Below, in pieces: positions 51,806-61,913 of a stretch of 64,000 nucleotides of DNA. A model generated the notes under the pieces. It saw only the letters and a list, made by a program, of their open reading frames with translations. It made no database searches and was not told where the DNA came from. How positions within the stretch are numbered: the first letter of the stretch is position 1; the number at the start of each line of letters is the position of its first letter. The stretch is taken from positions 1,612,001 to 1,676,000 of the forward strand of contig NZ_FO704551.1 of NCBI RefSeq assembly GCF_000968175.1, read 5' to 3'. This DNA is from Xenorhabdus poinarii G6 (GTDB lineage: Bacteria > Pseudomonadota > Gammaproteobacteria > Enterobacterales > Enterobacteriaceae). The translations under genes were made by a program, and so were the position numbers.

Positions 51806-52169
51806 AATATTTGAGGAGTATGAAGTTATTATCGATAATTTAGGTAACAGTTTTACGCGAATCAGGGATATGGAGCAAGTAACATCTTATAAAAATAAGA
51901 AAAACTGTGGGGTACAACCTAAAATTGTCTACAGTGTGCCCATCCAACATAACCCGATAATCAGTGGGACACTATTATCCCCATATGCTTCTTTTTGGTG
52001 TAAATTGCGCTGGATTTGCTATAAAAGAAAACGCCAAATATCATCTCTTATGACGCAGGTTGTTGGATTGATGGGGCGGTTTGGGACGCTGTTTCCTATC
52101 GTGATAAATAGGAAACAGCCTGTTGGAGATTAAAGATAAAGTAATGATTCAGTGTATGGTATGCTTAAG
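51806..52169. other. Gene-free region between nth and rnb
   Basis: This 364-base gap joins two blocks that are far apart in E. coli, so it is a rearrangement junction or deletion relative to that map. It contains one strong hairpin (52088-52119) and the rnb promoter. An 87-codon plus-strand frame (51870-52133) has no supporting features and is not called. Confidence 0.5.
52088..52119. repeat. Perfect 12-bp inverted repeat downstream of nth
   Basis: GCTGTTTCCTAT and ATAGGAAACAGC flank an 8-base loop. There is no T-tract, so it is not a typical terminator. The GCTGTTTC/GAAACAGC arms are shared with the repeat at 33763-33822. Confidence 0.6.
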
Positions 52170-52802
52170 TTATTCTGTTTTGCTCTCAAACTCACACAAG
52201 TCTTCAATAATACAAGATCCACAGCGCGGTTTACGAGCAATACAGGTATAACGCCCGTGTAAAATAAGCCAGTGATGACAATCAACTTTGAACTCAGCAG
52301 GCACCACTTGCAAAAGTTTCTTTTCCACCTCATCAACATTCTTTCCGGGGGCAAAGTGTGTTCGGTTACTGACGCGGAAAATATGGGTGTCAACCGCAAT
52401 GGTTGGCCAACCAAACGCGGTGTTTAACACAACGTTCGCTGTTTTGCGACCAACCCCCGGCAGCGCTTCTAATGCTGCCCGATCCTCAGGCACTTCACCT
52501 TGATGTTTTTCTAGCAACATCCGGCAGGTTTTAATCACATTCTCAGCTTTAGTGTTATATAACCCAATGGTTTTTATATACTCTTTCAAACCATCAACGC
52601 CCAGGTCAAGCATGGCCTGCGGCGTATTCGCCACCGGATACAATTTTGCCGTTGCTTTATTCACACTGACATCCGTCGCCTGAGCAGACAATAAGACGGA
52701 AATAAGCAACTCAAATGGGGAGTTGAACACGAGTTCAGTCGTTGGGTGTGGATTGTGCTCCCGTAAGCGGGTGAGTATTTCAACCCGTTGTTGTTGTTTC
52801 AT
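52170..52802 (-). CDS. nth: Endonuclease III
   Basis: Nth is a base-excision repair glycosylase/AP lyase for oxidised pyrimidines. From ATG 52802 it has 210 residues; an upstream GTG (52814) is possible. Helix-hairpin-helix Lys120 (LPGVGRKTANV), catalytic Asp138 (AVDTHIFR) and the [4Fe-4S] cysteines 187, 194, 197 and 203 (CIARKPRCGSCIIEDLC) match E. coli numbering. It is the last gene of the rsx operon, starting 14 bases after rsxE. Confidence 0.97.
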   Translation of the reverse strand: MKQQQRVEILTRLREHNPHPTTELVFNSPFELLISVLLSAQATDVSVNKATAKLYPVANTPQAMLDLGVDGLKEYIKTIGLYNTKAENVIKTCRMLLEKHQGEVPEDRAALEALPGVGRKTANVVLNTAFGWPTIAVDTHIFRVSNRTHFAPGKNVDEVEKKLLQVVPAEFKVDCHHWLILHGRYTCIARKPRCGSCIIEDLCEFESKTE

Positions 52803-52816
52803 AACTGGTGACACCT

Positions 52817-53521
52817 TCAGCTTCTTGTGATATGGCTTCCACAGCCTTTGTCTACATTGTATTGGCGTGCTTTATTTTCTGACCGATTTTTCATTCGTTC
52901 ATCAATGAGATATTTTCCGGCTAGCATTAAGCCTAATCCAATGAAAGCCCCTGGAGGCAGGATGGCGAGCAGGAAGGGCGAATCCATATGGATAATTTCA
53001 ATACGCAATGATGTTGCCCAACTACCCAAAAGTAAATCTGCGCCATCAAACAGTGTGCCATTCCCCAGAATTTCGCGTATTGCGCCCAATACGAACAGAG
53101 CAAAAGTTGCACCGAATCCCATCGCAAGACCATCAATCATTGAATGATAGATTGAGTTCTTGGAGGCATAAGCTTCCGCCCGGCCAATCACGATACAGTT
53201 AGTCACTATCAAGGGAATAAAAATGCCCAATGATTCATAAAGCCCGAAGGCAAAAGCATTGATTAGCATTTGGACGGCACTGACGACGGACGCAATGATC
53301 ATCACATAAATGGGAATGCGGATTTCATGAGGTACCCAACGACGCAAAGCAGATACTGCGATATTGGTACTCAGCAATACCAGGGTAGTCGCCAGACCTA
53401 ATCCTAAAGCATTGGTTGCCGTAGAAGAGACGGCTAATAAAGGACAAAGCCCCAAAAGCTGCACCAATGCAGAGTTGTTTTTCCATAGTCCCTGACTAAA
53501 TAGGTTTTTGGTTTCATTCAT
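52817..53521 (-). CDS. rsxE: Electron transport complex subunit RsxE
   Basis: RsxE is a membrane subunit of the Rsx (Rnf-like) complex, which uses ion-motive force and NADH-derived electrons to keep SoxR reduced. It has 234 residues with about six helices; its conserved segments include [19 protein letters not shown] and [19 protein letters not shown] [15 protein letters not shown]. It is homologous to RsxA. It begins 2 bases after rsxG ends. Confidence 0.95.
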   Translation of the reverse strand: MNETKNLFSQGLWKNNSALVQLLGLCPLLAVSSTATNALGLGLATTLVLLSTNIAVSALRRWVPHEIRIPIYVMIIASVVSAVQMLINAFAFGLYESLGIFIPLIVTNCIVIGRAEAYASKNSIYHSMIDGLAMGFGATFALFVLGAIREILGNGTLFDGADLLLGSWATSLRIEIIHMDSPFLLAILPPGAFIGLGLMLAGKYLIDERMKNRSENKARQYNVDKGCGSHITRS

Positions 53522-53523
53522 GG

Positions 53524-54150
53524 TTATTTCTCTCCACAGGTTGGCAGCGAAGAAAGTTGTGTCGGTATGGTTTCCAGATAAAGCGTTGTCCGTTTAACTG
53601 CATTGACAACAGCACGAGGTGTGATCGTCGCACCGGTAAATTGATCAAACTCGCCCCCATCTTTCTTAACTGCCCAGTTCGCATCGTTCTTTGCGGTCAC
53701 TTTTTTACCTGAAAACGCATAGATCCAATCGGATATTCGGGTATCAATTTTGTCGCCCAGTCCTGGTGTTTCATGATGTTCTGTCACGCGGACACCTAAC
53801 ACTTTACCGGCGAAATCAGCGCCCACCAGTAATTGAATTGCCCCTGAATAACCATCAGGTGCCGTGCTTTCTAACGCAGCCGCCACCGGCTCACCATTTT
53901 CACGGGCGAGATAAAGGCGGTGAGGTTGGTTGCTGCCTAACGCCTTGTCTGTCACTAGATAACACTCATTTTGCATATCATTATTATAAACGTTAGGAGG
54001 AACAACTTGATCTAACAATATCTTATGCTGCAAAGCGGCTTGTTCAGCAATACGGTCTTTGGTTAATGAATAAACCATCGCCGTTAACCCTGTCGTGCAG
54101 GCGGCGAAAATTGCGAGAGTAATCCCGTGACGGCGCATAGTTTCTAACAT
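53524..54150 (-). CDS. rsxG: Electron transport complex subunit RsxG
   Basis: RsxG carries a covalent FMN on a periplasmic domain. I start at ATG 54150 ([10 protein letters not shown], 208 residues), matching E. coli; 22 more in-frame codons extend upstream into rsxD. The N-terminal transmembrane helix is about 10-27. The flavinylation motif FTGAT is at 171-175, with Thr175 as the attachment residue. The ribosome-binding GAGAGGA is rather far from this start. Confidence 0.94.
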   Translation of the reverse strand: MLETMRRHGITLAIFAACTTGLTAMVYSLTKDRIAEQAALQHKILLDQVVPPNVYNNDMQNECYLVTDKALGSNQPHRLYLARENGEPVAAALESTAPDGYSGAIQLLVGADFAGKVLGVRVTEHHETPGLGDKIDTRISDWIYAFSGKKVTAKNDANWAVKKDGGEFDQFTGATITPRAVVNAVKRTTLYLETIPTQLSSLPTCGEK

Positions 54151-54175
54151 GGTAATATGGTAATCCTCTCTTTTC

Positions 54176-55252
54176 CTATTGATGGCCGTAAGCACGGGGT
54201 TGAGTGTAATGGTCAATCAGTGGTACGCATATGTTCGCTAATAATACCGCGAAGGCTACCGCGTCCGGGTAACCGCCATAGACACGGATTATCCAGATAA
54301 GTCCACCAATGATGGCACCGTAAATCAGGCGACCTTTTGGCGTTGTTGATGCACTAACAGGATCGGTGGCAATAAAAAATGCGCCTAACATGGTAGCACC
54401 GGAAAAGAGTTGTAATAACGGTGGTGAATAGCGGGTCGGATCAATAAGCCAACTCAATAGTGCACACGCCCCTAGTGACAAAATAAATGCCGTTGGAATT
54501 TGCCAGTTAATGACTTTTCGGTTGAGCATCATCAGACCACCGGCCAGATAAGCAATATTGACCCACTGCCAGCCAATGCCAGCCAGAGCGCCCTGTAAGA
54601 TAGGTTGTTGCAATACCTCACGGATATCATGGGTCAGCCTGCCAGTTTTAAAACTATCCAGGGGGGTTGCCTGGCTTAATCCATCAATACCTTGTTGCAG
54701 TTGTAATACTGTGGAACCATCGGGTGTATGTCCGGTGAAAATAACCATCAGGCTATCCCACGGTGTCAACGTAAATACCTGTAAACTCGCTGGAGGGTTC
54801 CAACTGGTCATTTGCACAGGAAATGAGATTAGCAGAACAACATAACCAACCATGGCAGGATTAAATGGATTTTGTCCCAGCCCGCCATATAAATGCTTAG
54901 CAATAATGATAGCAAAAAATGTTCCGAGCACGATGAGCCACCACGGTGCTAATGGTGGCAGGCTGATCCCTAAGAGTAATCCTGTGACTAAAGCAGAATT
55001 ATCTTTGAGGCAGGGAAGAATCAACTGTTTTTTCAGGGTGATCGCAGCGGATTCCGCTAATAATGCGGTAATGACTGCCAACAAGATCTGAATCAGTGTT
55101 CCACAGCCAAAGAAATAGGTTTGTACTGCTATACCCGGTATTGCAGCTAAAACTACCCACAACATGATCTGGCTGGTGCTTTTTTGATTGTGTGTAAAAG
55201 GCGAACTTGCGACTTTTAGCAGGTTGTCAGTTTTTACTGGCCTAAATTTCAT
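54176..55252 (-). CDS. rsxD: Electron transport complex subunit RsxD
   Basis: RsxD is an NqrB-like membrane subunit with a covalent FMN. It has 358 residues and about nine helices. The flavinylation segment [14 protein letters not shown] places Thr196 as the likely FMN-bearing residue. [16 protein letters not shown] is the conserved C-terminal signature. It ends with [11 protein letters not shown]. The N-terminus is a few residues longer than that of E. coli RsxD. Confidence 0.95.
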   Translation of the reverse strand: MKFRPVKTDNLLKVASSPFTHNQKSTSQIMLWVVLAAIPGIAVQTYFFGCGTLIQILLAVITALLAESAAITLKKQLILPCLKDNSALVTGLLLGISLPPLAPWWLIVLGTFFAIIIAKHLYGGLGQNPFNPAMVGYVVLLISFPVQMTSWNPPASLQVFTLTPWDSLMVIFTGHTPDGSTVLQLQQGIDGLSQATPLDSFKTGRLTHDIREVLQQPILQGALAGIGWQWVNIAYLAGGLMMLNRKVINWQIPTAFILSLGACALLSWLIDPTRYSPPLLQLFSGATMLGAFFIATDPVSASTTPKGRLIYGAIIGGLIWIIRVYGGYPDAVAFAVLLANICVPLIDHYTQPRAYGHQ

Positions 55253-55264
55253 CGATAAATTTCA

Positions 55265-57037
55265 CTATTCTATTGTAATATCTTGTTTTTCCTGAGCTAA
55301 AGCCGCTTTTTTGGATTTAGTACGAGCAATGGCCGCAGCAACGGCAGCTTTACGCGGATCGGTTTCTTCAGCTAATACTGTTGTCGTTGTATCCAGGTTT
55401 GCAGTCGCTTGTTTTTCTGCCTGACGAGCACGTAATTGTTCTTTTCTGGCCTTACGTGCTGCAATGGCTGCTGCATTATCAGGCAGTTGTCCCGCTTGAA
55501 TGGTGATAGATTCACCCGTTGTGGCCTGTTTTTCTTTTACGCGGGCAAGAGCGGCTTGTACAGCATGTTGATCTTTGCTATCCACTTGAACCATCGATTT
55601 CTTATGGCGTTCTTCACGAGCCTGTTTTTCCCGTTCCATCCGGGCCTGTTTGGCTTCAAAACGCATTTTGGCTTCCGCAGAACGGCGTGTTTCTGCGTCT
55701 ATCGTTCGTATTTCGGCTTTTTCCTGTCGATAGTATTGCACCAGCGGAATATTGCTTGGACATACATAAGCACAAGCACCGCACTCGATACAGTCGAATA
55801 AATGGTGGTTTTTGGCTTTTTCATGTTCTTGGCCACGACTGAACCAATAAAGTTGCTGAGGCAATAATCCGGCAGGACAGGCTTCAACGCATAAACCACA
55901 GCGAATGCAGGCCTCTTCCGCATCTTTGGGCGCCATTTCTTGTTGTGAAGGTGCCAGAATACAGTTACTGATCTTGACGATAGGAACGTTCAGGTCAGGT
56001 AGTGTAAAGCCCATTAATGGCCCACCCATAATGACCATTTGTTCTGAGCCAGGTTTAAATCCTGCTTGTTGTAACAGGAATTGAACCGGTGTACCAAGAC
56101 GCGCCCAGAAATTACCGGGCGCAGTCACCGCCTCACCTGTCAGCGTGACAACGCGTTCGATTAATGGCTCCCCATCAATAATGGCGCGTTTTATCGCCAC
56201 GACGGTTCCCACATTTTGCATGAGGATGCCAATATCAGAAGAACGCCCGCCAGAAGGAACTTCTTTGCCGGTCAGGATTTTGGTGAGTTGTTTGGCACCG
56301 CCAGAAGGATATTTTGTCGGAATAACGCGTACAATGATGGAATTATCCCCATTGAGTGCGGTGTTCAGAGCATGAATGGCCGCCGGTTTATTATCTTCAA
56401 TCCCGATCAGCACCTGCTTTGGATTGAGCAGATGTATCAAAATACGGATACCTTCAATCACTTCTTTCGCATGTTCTTGCATTAAACGATCATCGGCGGT
56501 GATATAGGGCTCACACTCTGCGGCGTTAATGATCAATGTGTTGAGATTATGTCGGCTACCTTTAAGTTTTGTCTCTGTAGGGAAGCCCGCCCCGCCTAAG
56601 CCTGCGATGCCGGCTTGTTGAATACGTTTCAGTATTTCATCAGCACCCAGGGTTGTGTAATCCGTTATCTGTTGGCGTTCTCCCCATTGATCTTGACCAT
56701 CGGGACGTAACCGGACGCATAATTCTTTCAACCCAGAAGGATGTGCCGTGACATAAGGCTCGATTGCCATAATAGTGCCGGAGGTAGACGCATGAACAGG
56801 AAGCGTTTTGCCCATCCCAATCGTTAATGCCTGGCCTTTCAACACCTGATCACCCACTTTCACCAGCAATTCCCCTTCAGGCCCTAAGTGCTGCTGTAGA
56901 GGAATGATTAACTCATCCGGTAATGGGGCTTGGCGTAGTGGGGTACAGCTAGATTGCAGCTTCATTTCCGGTGGGTGAATACCACCAGCAAAATCCCAGA
57001 TTTTATTTTTGTTAAGCAAGTTGAATAGATTAAACAT
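55265..57037 (-). CDS. rsxC: Electron transport complex subunit RsxC
   Basis: RsxC is the NADH-facing subunit, binding FMN, NADH and two [4Fe-4S] clusters. The start at ATG 57037 (GAGG 9 bases upstream) gives 590 residues and overlaps the end of rsxB by 8 bases. The NADH/FMN region includes [13 protein letters not shown]; cluster motifs are [12 protein letters not shown] and [12 protein letters not shown]. The tail is Ala/Lys/Gln-rich and carries a single [18 protein letters not shown] unit, whereas E. coli RsxC (740 residues) has several tandem copies. Confidence 0.95.
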   Translation of the reverse strand: MFNLFNLLNKNKIWDFAGGIHPPEMKLQSSCTPLRQAPLPDELIIPLQQHLGPEGELLVKVGDQVLKGQALTIGMGKTLPVHASTSGTIMAIEPYVTAHPSGLKELCVRLRPDGQDQWGERQQITDYTTLGADEILKRIQQAGIAGLGGAGFPTETKLKGSRHNLNTLIINAAECEPYITADDRLMQEHAKEVIEGIRILIHLLNPKQVLIGIEDNKPAAIHALNTALNGDNSIIVRVIPTKYPSGGAKQLTKILTGKEVPSGGRSSDIGILMQNVGTVVAIKRAIIDGEPLIERVVTLTGEAVTAPGNFWARLGTPVQFLLQQAGFKPGSEQMVIMGGPLMGFTLPDLNVPIVKISNCILAPSQQEMAPKDAEEACIRCGLCVEACPAGLLPQQLYWFSRGQEHEKAKNHHLFDCIECGACAYVCPSNIPLVQYYRQEKAEIRTIDAETRRSAEAKMRFEAKQARMEREKQAREERHKKSMVQVDSKDQHAVQAALARVKEKQATTGESITIQAGQLPDNAAAIAARKARKEQLRARQAEKQATANLDTTTTVLAEETDPRKAAVAAAIARTKSKKAALAQEKQDITIE

Positions 57038-57653
57038 GGTTTTTAACCTCAACAGGCTTAGCAGGAGAAAATAAAGTTGGCTCTGGTGTGACGGAAATAT
57101 TTTTGACCGGAATGGTGTTTAAATCCCATTTCCAGTTTGCCGTCGTCGTAGTAACGGGGATCATCGTAATGCAGTCTGTTGGGCAAGGTGCGACACACAG
57201 GTCGCAACCGGTGCAGAGATCTTCAACAATGGTGTGCATGGCACGGTTTGCACCAATAATCGCATCGACAGGACACGCCTGAATGCATTTTGTGCAGCCG
57301 ATACAGTTTTCTTCATCAATGAACGCCACTTTTCTGGTGGGATTTTGAACATTTTCATCGCCATCCAGAGGCTGAGGATCAACCCCCAATAACTCTGCTA
57401 TTTTGAGCATCGTTTGCTCGCCGCCGGGGGCGCATTTATTGATCATTTCACCATTGTTGGCAACGGCTTCTGCATAGGGGCGACAGCCTGGATAACTACA
57501 TTGCCCACATTGACTCTGAGGTAATAAATTATCGATTTTTTCAACAATCGGATCTTCTTCTACTTTAAAACGACGAGCGGCAAAACCAAGAATGATACCA
57601 AAGGCTAATCCCAGAACACCTAACACGCCGATCGCAATCCATAATGACATCAT
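57030..57653 (-). CDS. rsxB: Electron transport complex subunit RsxB
   Basis: RsxB is the ferredoxin-like subunit. In 207 residues, an N-terminal membrane anchor (3-27) precedes the Fe4S4 domain ([16 protein letters not shown]) and two 4Fe-4S ferredoxin motifs ([24 protein letters not shown]). The start shares one base with the rsxA stop. An ATG one codon in is an equal alternative. Confidence 0.96.
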   Translation of the reverse strand: MMSLWIAIGVLGVLGLAFGIILGFAARRFKVEEDPIVEKIDNLLPQSQCGQCSYPGCRPYAEAVANNGEMINKCAPGGEQTMLKIAELLGVDPQPLDGDENVQNPTRKVAFIDEENCIGCTKCIQACPVDAIIGANRAMHTIVEDLCTGCDLCVAPCPTDCITMIPVTTTTANWKWDLNTIPVKNISVTPEPTLFSPAKPVEVKNHV

Positions 57654-58234
57654 CAGAATTTCACCAAACCACTAAAACCCATAAATGCGAGGGACATTAA
57701 CCCGGCTGTAATCAGCCCTATCGAGGAACCCCGGAAAGGAGCAGGAATGTTGGCAACCGCCAGACGTTCTCGAATAGCGGCAAATAGCACCATGACAAGG
57801 GAAAAACCGACCGCAGCACTAAAGCCATAAACGGCAGATTGTAGAAAACCGTGGGATTGATTGACATTGAGTAATGCAACACCAAGTACAGCACAGTTGG
57901 TTGTAATCAATGGCAGGAAAATCCCCAACAGGCGATAAAGCGTTGGGCTGGTTTTACGAACGACTAATTCAGTAAATTGAACGACGACCGCGATGACAAG
58001 GATGAAGCTCAGGGTTCTTAAATACATTAAATCAAGCGGGACAAGAATAAACGTATTTATCAGCCATGAACTGATCGACGCCAGGGTGAGAACAAAGGTC
58101 GTTGCCAGCCCCATACCAATGGCGGTTTCGAGTTTTTTTGACACACCCATAAAAGGGCATAGCCCCAGGAACTTTACTAAAACAAAGTTATTGACCAGAA
58201 CTGTGCCAATAAATAACAAAAGGTATTCAGTCAT
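57653..58234 (-). CDS. rsxA: Electron transport complex subunit RsxA
   Basis: RsxA is a six-helix membrane subunit homologous to RsxE. The start at ATG 58234 (AGGTAT 7 bases upstream) gives 193 residues, the E. coli length; the longer frame to 58303 is not family-like. It shows [39 protein letters not shown] and [17 protein letters not shown]. It is the first gene of rsxABCDGE-nth. Confidence 0.96.
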   Translation of the reverse strand: MTEYLLLFIGTVLVNNFVLVKFLGLCPFMGVSKKLETAIGMGLATTFVLTLASISSWLINTFILVPLDLMYLRTLSFILVIAVVVQFTELVVRKTSPTLYRLLGIFLPLITTNCAVLGVALLNVNQSHGFLQSAVYGFSAAVGFSLVMVLFAAIRERLAVANIPAPFRGSSIGLITAGLMSLAFMGFSGLVKF

Positions 58235-58625
58235 TGCTATACCTGAAAATAAGATAATAGAAAGTGGAACACGGCTTATATCGTCTGAATAGAAATTCCC
58301 CACTGGAATGTGGGGTAAGTGGGGGCAATGATAACAACCAATTGTGGGCTATGTTATCGATCTTGTGTGAAAGTCATTTTGACGTGATAAGCACGTTTTA
58401 TTTCAGGAATGAAAGAAAATGGACGAATAAACGAAAGTTTTTATCGTAATCAGGACAAAATCATCAACCAGATAATAAAAATATTGGAAAAGCGGGGAAA
58501 AGACAATAGGAAAAAGAGCATCGGACAGAGATCAGGATTATTTGCTAACGTATGATAGTTGGTGATATTTTCTGATGCCTGGTTGGTCGTTATGGTATTA
58601 CGATCATTAGCTCAAAGAGGTGGTT
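58235..58625. other. Divergent region between rsxA and ydgJ
   Basis: This 391-base gap contains the rsx promoter (minus) and ydgJ promoter (plus). A perfect 6-bp hairpin CCCCAC/GTGGGG lies at 58298-58315. E. coli has ydgK, cnu and blr here; I see none of them. Confidence 0.5.
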
Positions 58626-59666
58626 ATGAGTGAGGTTTTAAACGTTGGTTTGGTTGGTTATGGTTATGCAAGTAAAACGTTTCATGCGCCATTGATCGCG
58701 GGGACAGCCAATGTTGAATTGGTTGCCATTTGCAGCAGCAATGTAGATAAAGTCAACAAAGATTGGCCAGCCGTATCTGTTGTCTCTTCCGCACAGGCAC
58801 TTTTTGACGATCCGAATATTGACCTTATTGTGATCCCAACCCCGAATGATACTCACTACCCATTAGCCCAAAGGGCGCTGGCGGCGGGTAAGCATGTTGT
58901 TGTTGATAAGCCTTTTACTATTACAGTAGAGCAAGCCCAATCACTGAAAAAACAAGCGGAAGAAGCGAATTTATTGCTATCTGTATTCCATAATCGTCGT
59001 TGGGATTCTGGCTTTCTGACGGTACAGTCAATTATTAAGGAAAAGAAATTAGGCGCCCTGAAATATTATGCCTCCCACTTTGACCGTTATCGTCCCGTTG
59101 TTCGTCAGCGTTGGCGTGAAGCTGCCGGAGCGGGTAGTGGTATTTGGTATGATTTAGCGCCTCATTTGTTGGATCAGGCGGTGCAGCTTTTCGGTAAACC
59201 GCAGGCGATCACGACAGATTTAGGCATGATCCGCCCGAATGCAGAGACAGCAGATTATTTTCATACACAGCTTACTTATCCTGATTTGAAAGTTGTCTTA
59301 CATGCCACCATGCTTGCTGCAACAGAATCACCTGTTTATACATTGCATGGGATGTCAGGGAGTTATATCAAGTATGGTTTAGATCCTCAGGAAGAGCGGT
59401 TGAAAGCAGGAGAAAGACCGCCACGGGCAGATTGGGGATATGATGCACGAGATGGTTATGTGACGTTGTCACAAGGGGATGATTTAATTACGCAGGTTAT
59501 GCCAACAAGACCAGGTAATTATGGCACTTATTATGCCGCAATCCGGGATGCGATTTTGTTTGGCAAACCGAACCCGGTGACGGCTAGCGAAGCAATTTTG
59601 ATTATGAAGCTGATTGAAGCAGGTGAAAAATCAGCAAAAGAACGGCGTACAATATGCATTGATTGA
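58626..59666 (+). CDS. ydgJ: Gfo/Idh/MocA-family oxidoreductase YdgJ
   Basis: This NAD(P)-dependent oxidoreductase has 346 residues, the same as E. coli YdgJ. The start is ATG 58626 with AAAGAGG 5 bases upstream; a GTG two codons earlier is less well placed. The Rossmann motif GLVGYGYASKTFHAP is at 8-22 and the catalytic-lysine motif VVVDKPFT at 91-98 (Lys95), with EKP-type chemistry on a sugar or polyol; the true substrate is unknown. It is followed by the symporter gene after 34 bases. Confidence 0.92.
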   Translation: MSEVLNVGLVGYGYASKTFHAPLIAGTANVELVAICSSNVDKVNKDWPAVSVVSSAQALFDDPNIDLIVIPTPNDTHYPLAQRALAAGKHVVVDKPFTITVEQAQSLKKQAEEANLLLSVFHNRRWDSGFLTVQSIIKEKKLGALKYYASHFDRYRPVVRQRWREAAGAGSGIWYDLAPHLLDQAVQLFGKPQAITTDLGMIRPNAETADYFHTQLTYPDLKVVLHATMLAATESPVYTLHGMSGSYIKYGLDPQEERLKAGERPPRADWGYDARDGYVTLSQGDDLITQVMPTRPGNYGTYYAAIRDAILFGKPNPVTASEAILIMKLIEAGEKSAKERRTICID

Positions 59667-59700
59667 TAAAGTGGCCGGTAGCGCAAGGAGAACTCTATTG

Positions 59701-60690
59701 ATGAACGTGTTGCAGAAACTAAGAATTGACCCTTTTCTGGTGATCCTGATTACAGTGGTAATCATCGCATCGTTCTTTCCTTGTGAAGGTGAGGCTAAAA
59801 CGTGGTTTCAATATTTAACAACGGCAGCGATTGCGTTGTTATTTTTTATGCATGGTGCGAAGTTATCCCGTCATGCCATTTTGGCTGGCATAGGGCACTG
59901 GCGGTTGCATCTGGTTATTTTCACTAGCACGTTTATTTTATTTCCTATATTGGGCATGGGATTAAGTTTTATCGTGCCAGAATGGATGTCACCAACGGTT
60001 TATATGGGGTTTCTTTATCTTTGTGTTTTACCTGCTACCGTGCAATCGGCTATCGCCTTTACTTCCGTTGCCGGAGGGAATGTTGCTGCCGCGATATGCA
60101 GTGCTTCCGCTTCAAGTTTATTAGGTGTATTTCTGTCACCATTATTGGTGGGTTTATTGATCCGGACTCATGAAGCGGGTGGACATCCTGATACGTGGCA
60201 AGCGATAAAAGATATTATCTTGCAGCTTATGGTGCCTTTTATTGTTGGACATTTATCGCGTCCTTTGATTGCTCGTTGGGTGGAAAAACACAAAAAATGG
60301 GTCAATATGACGGATCGTTCTTCCATATTGCTGGTGGTCTATGTTGCATTTAGTGAAGCGGTGGTGGAAGGTATTTGGCACAAAATAGATGCTTATTCGC
60401 TGCTGATGATTGGGATCGTCTGCTGTATTTTATTGGCGCTGGTATTAATGATTAATGTGTATAGTGCGCGTTTATTGGGATTTGGCAAAGAAGACGAAAT
60501 CACGATCGTGTTTTGTGGCTCGAAGAAGAGTTTAGCGAATGGTGTCCCCATGGCGAATGTGCTGTTTCCTGCGGCAATAGTGGGGGTGATGTTGCTACCA
60601 TTGATGATTTTCCACCAGATCCAATTAATGGTCTGTGCTGTGCTTGCTCAGCGTTATGCACAGCGCCTGAGCGCAAAAAAGGCAGAGTAG
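59701..60690 (+). CDS. Bile acid:sodium symporter family transporter (YfeH-like)
   Basis: This is a 329-residue membrane protein with about nine or ten helices. The start is ATG 59701 with AAGGAG upstream. It resembles the YfeH branch of the bile acid:sodium symporter (BASS) family: FFMHGAKLSRHAI, LPATVQSAIAFTSVAGGNVA and the C-terminal GSKKSLANGVPMANVLF. The substrate is unknown; YfeH relatives are usually annotated only as putative. It is likely cotranscribed with ydgJ, an association not found in E. coli, so a shared organic-acid substrate is possible. Confidence 0.87.
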   Translation: MNVLQKLRIDPFLVILITVVIIASFFPCEGEAKTWFQYLTTAAIALLFFMHGAKLSRHAILAGIGHWRLHLVIFTSTFILFPILGMGLSFIVPEWMSPTVYMGFLYLCVLPATVQSAIAFTSVAGGNVAAAICSASASSLLGVFLSPLLVGLLIRTHEAGGHPDTWQAIKDIILQLMVPFIVGHLSRPLIARWVEKHKKWVNMTDRSSILLVVYVAFSEAVVEGIWHKIDAYSLLMIGIVCCILLALVLMINVYSARLLGFGKEDEITIVFCGSKKSLANGVPMANVLFPAAIVGVMLLPLMIFHQIQLMVCAVLAQRYAQRLSAKKAE

Positions 60691-60702
60691 TTTTCTGCCT
60701 TT
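60675..60702. terminator. Bidirectional terminator between the symporter gene and add
   Basis: AAAAAAGGCAGA, loop, TCTGCCTTT. It overlaps the symporter stop codon and its A-tract provides a T-tract on the minus strand for add. Confidence 0.75.
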
Positions 60703-60734
60703 ATCATCGTGTTTAAAATTTAAGTCATGTTTCT

Positions 60735-60762
60735 TAGCGGCTAGCGGCTAGCGGCTAGCGGC
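60735..60762. repeat. Four tandem copies of a 7-bp unit at the add stop codon
   Basis: The unit TAGCGGC (GCCGCTA on the coding strand) occurs four times without variation. The add stop codon TAG (60748-60750) lies within the repeat. See the corresponding finding for the effect of copy number. Confidence 0.95.
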
Positions 60763-61749
60763 TTTGTCTTTCAGAGCCTGTTTTTCTGCTTCGCTGAGAA
60801 ACGCTGTTGCCAATCCATTAATCTGTGCCTGTTTAATCATAGCGGGCGACAGACCTGCTGCTGGTGCAGCAATGGTGTATTCATGACCAATGTCAATGCC
60901 TTCTACTGCTGGATCATCGGTATTGATAGATGCCAGAATGCCGTGTTCAAGGAATTTTTTCAGTGGATGAGCTTGTAAGGTGCTGACCGTACTGGTTTGC
61001 AGGTTTGATGTCAGGCAGGATTCAATACCAATACGATGTTCAGCCAGGTAATCCATTAGGGCAGGATCGGTGATGGCTTTTACGCCGTGACCAATGCGGG
61101 TTGCGCCTAACTCACAAATAGCATGCCAGATGCTTTCTGAACCTGCCGCTTCACCGGCATGTACACTAATATTCCAGCCAGCATCACGCGCCTGGATGAA
61201 ATGCCGCTCAAAGAGATGGCCAGGAAACCCTAGTTCATCGCCAGCCAGATCTAAGGCAATGATATGTTGCTTATGGGCAAGTAGCCCGGCCAGTTCTTGA
61301 GAACAGGCTGCTTCACCAAATGTTCTGCTCAGGATACCCATTAAACGGATCTGAATATCATGCTGTTGACTTGCTAAATGAATGCCGTCGATGACGGCTT
61401 CTACGACACCTTCAACGGGAAGCTGGTGTTTCATCGCCATGTAATAAGGGGAAAAGCGTAGTTCAGCGTAATCCAGCCCGGCATTGACCGCATCTTCAAC
61501 GTTTTCTATCGCAACCCGGCGGCAAGCGTCTAAGTCGGCCAGAACAGTGACTCCCCAGTCCAGTTTCTGGAGAAAACTAACGAGGTTAGGCTCATTTTCA
61601 ATGATTTGGACATGAGGACGTAATGTTTCCAGTTCATACGCTGGCAGTGGGATATTATGTTGACGAGCGAGATCCAAAATGGTTTCGGGGCGAATATTAC
61701 CATCAAGGTGGCGGTGTAAATCCGTCAATGGAAGCTGTATGTCAATCAT
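60748..61749 (-). CDS. add: Adenosine deaminase
   Basis: Add deaminates adenosine and deoxyadenosine to inosines. The start at ATG 61749 (AAGGA upstream) gives 333 residues, identical to E. coli length; sixteen upstream in-frame codons are discarded. Zinc and catalytic motifs are His12/His14 (LHRHLDG), HAGEAAG near 197-203, and NTDDP near the C-terminus. The last residues (AASR) and stop codon are written by a 7-bp tandem repeat. Confidence 0.96.
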   Translation of the reverse strand: MIDIQLPLTDLHRHLDGNIRPETILDLARQHNIPLPAYELETLRPHVQIIENEPNLVSFLQKLDWGVTVLADLDACRRVAIENVEDAVNAGLDYAELRFSPYYMAMKHQLPVEGVVEAVIDGIHLASQQHDIQIRLMGILSRTFGEAACSQELAGLLAHKQHIIALDLAGDELGFPGHLFERHFIQARDAGWNISVHAGEAAGSESIWHAICELGATRIGHGVKAITDPALMDYLAEHRIGIESCLTSNLQTSTVSTLQAHPLKKFLEHGILASINTDDPAVEGIDIGHEYTIAAPAAGLSPAMIKQAQINGLATAFLSEAEKQALKDKAASR

Positions 61750-61782
61750 TTTCTTATCCTTCTTATTAAATTGTAGATATAC

Positions 61783-61810
61783 AAAAAAGCCAGTCAACAG
61801 GTTGACTGGC
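61783..61810 (-). terminator. Terminator of ydgA
   Basis: On the minus strand GCCAGTCAAC and GTTGACTGGC form a 10-bp inverted repeat followed by six T. It separates ydgA from add. Confidence 0.85.
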
Positions 61811-61913
61811 GAGAAAGTGAAAGTACTCTTTGCTATTTTAATCTTAGCGATGTTTTAGCTGAGCCGACTATTAATAACCTGATACAAGTACTTTGTTATG
61901 ATGACGGTTGTCA

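Noticed and set aside
51870-52133. 87-codon plus-strand frame between rnb and nth
   Set aside because: No ribosome-binding site, no recognisable motif, runs across the 52088-52119 hairpin; chance frame.
55436-55842. Two overlapping 107-121-codon frames antisense to rsxC
   Set aside because: They mirror the Ala/Lys-rich repeat tail of RsxC and have no independent support.
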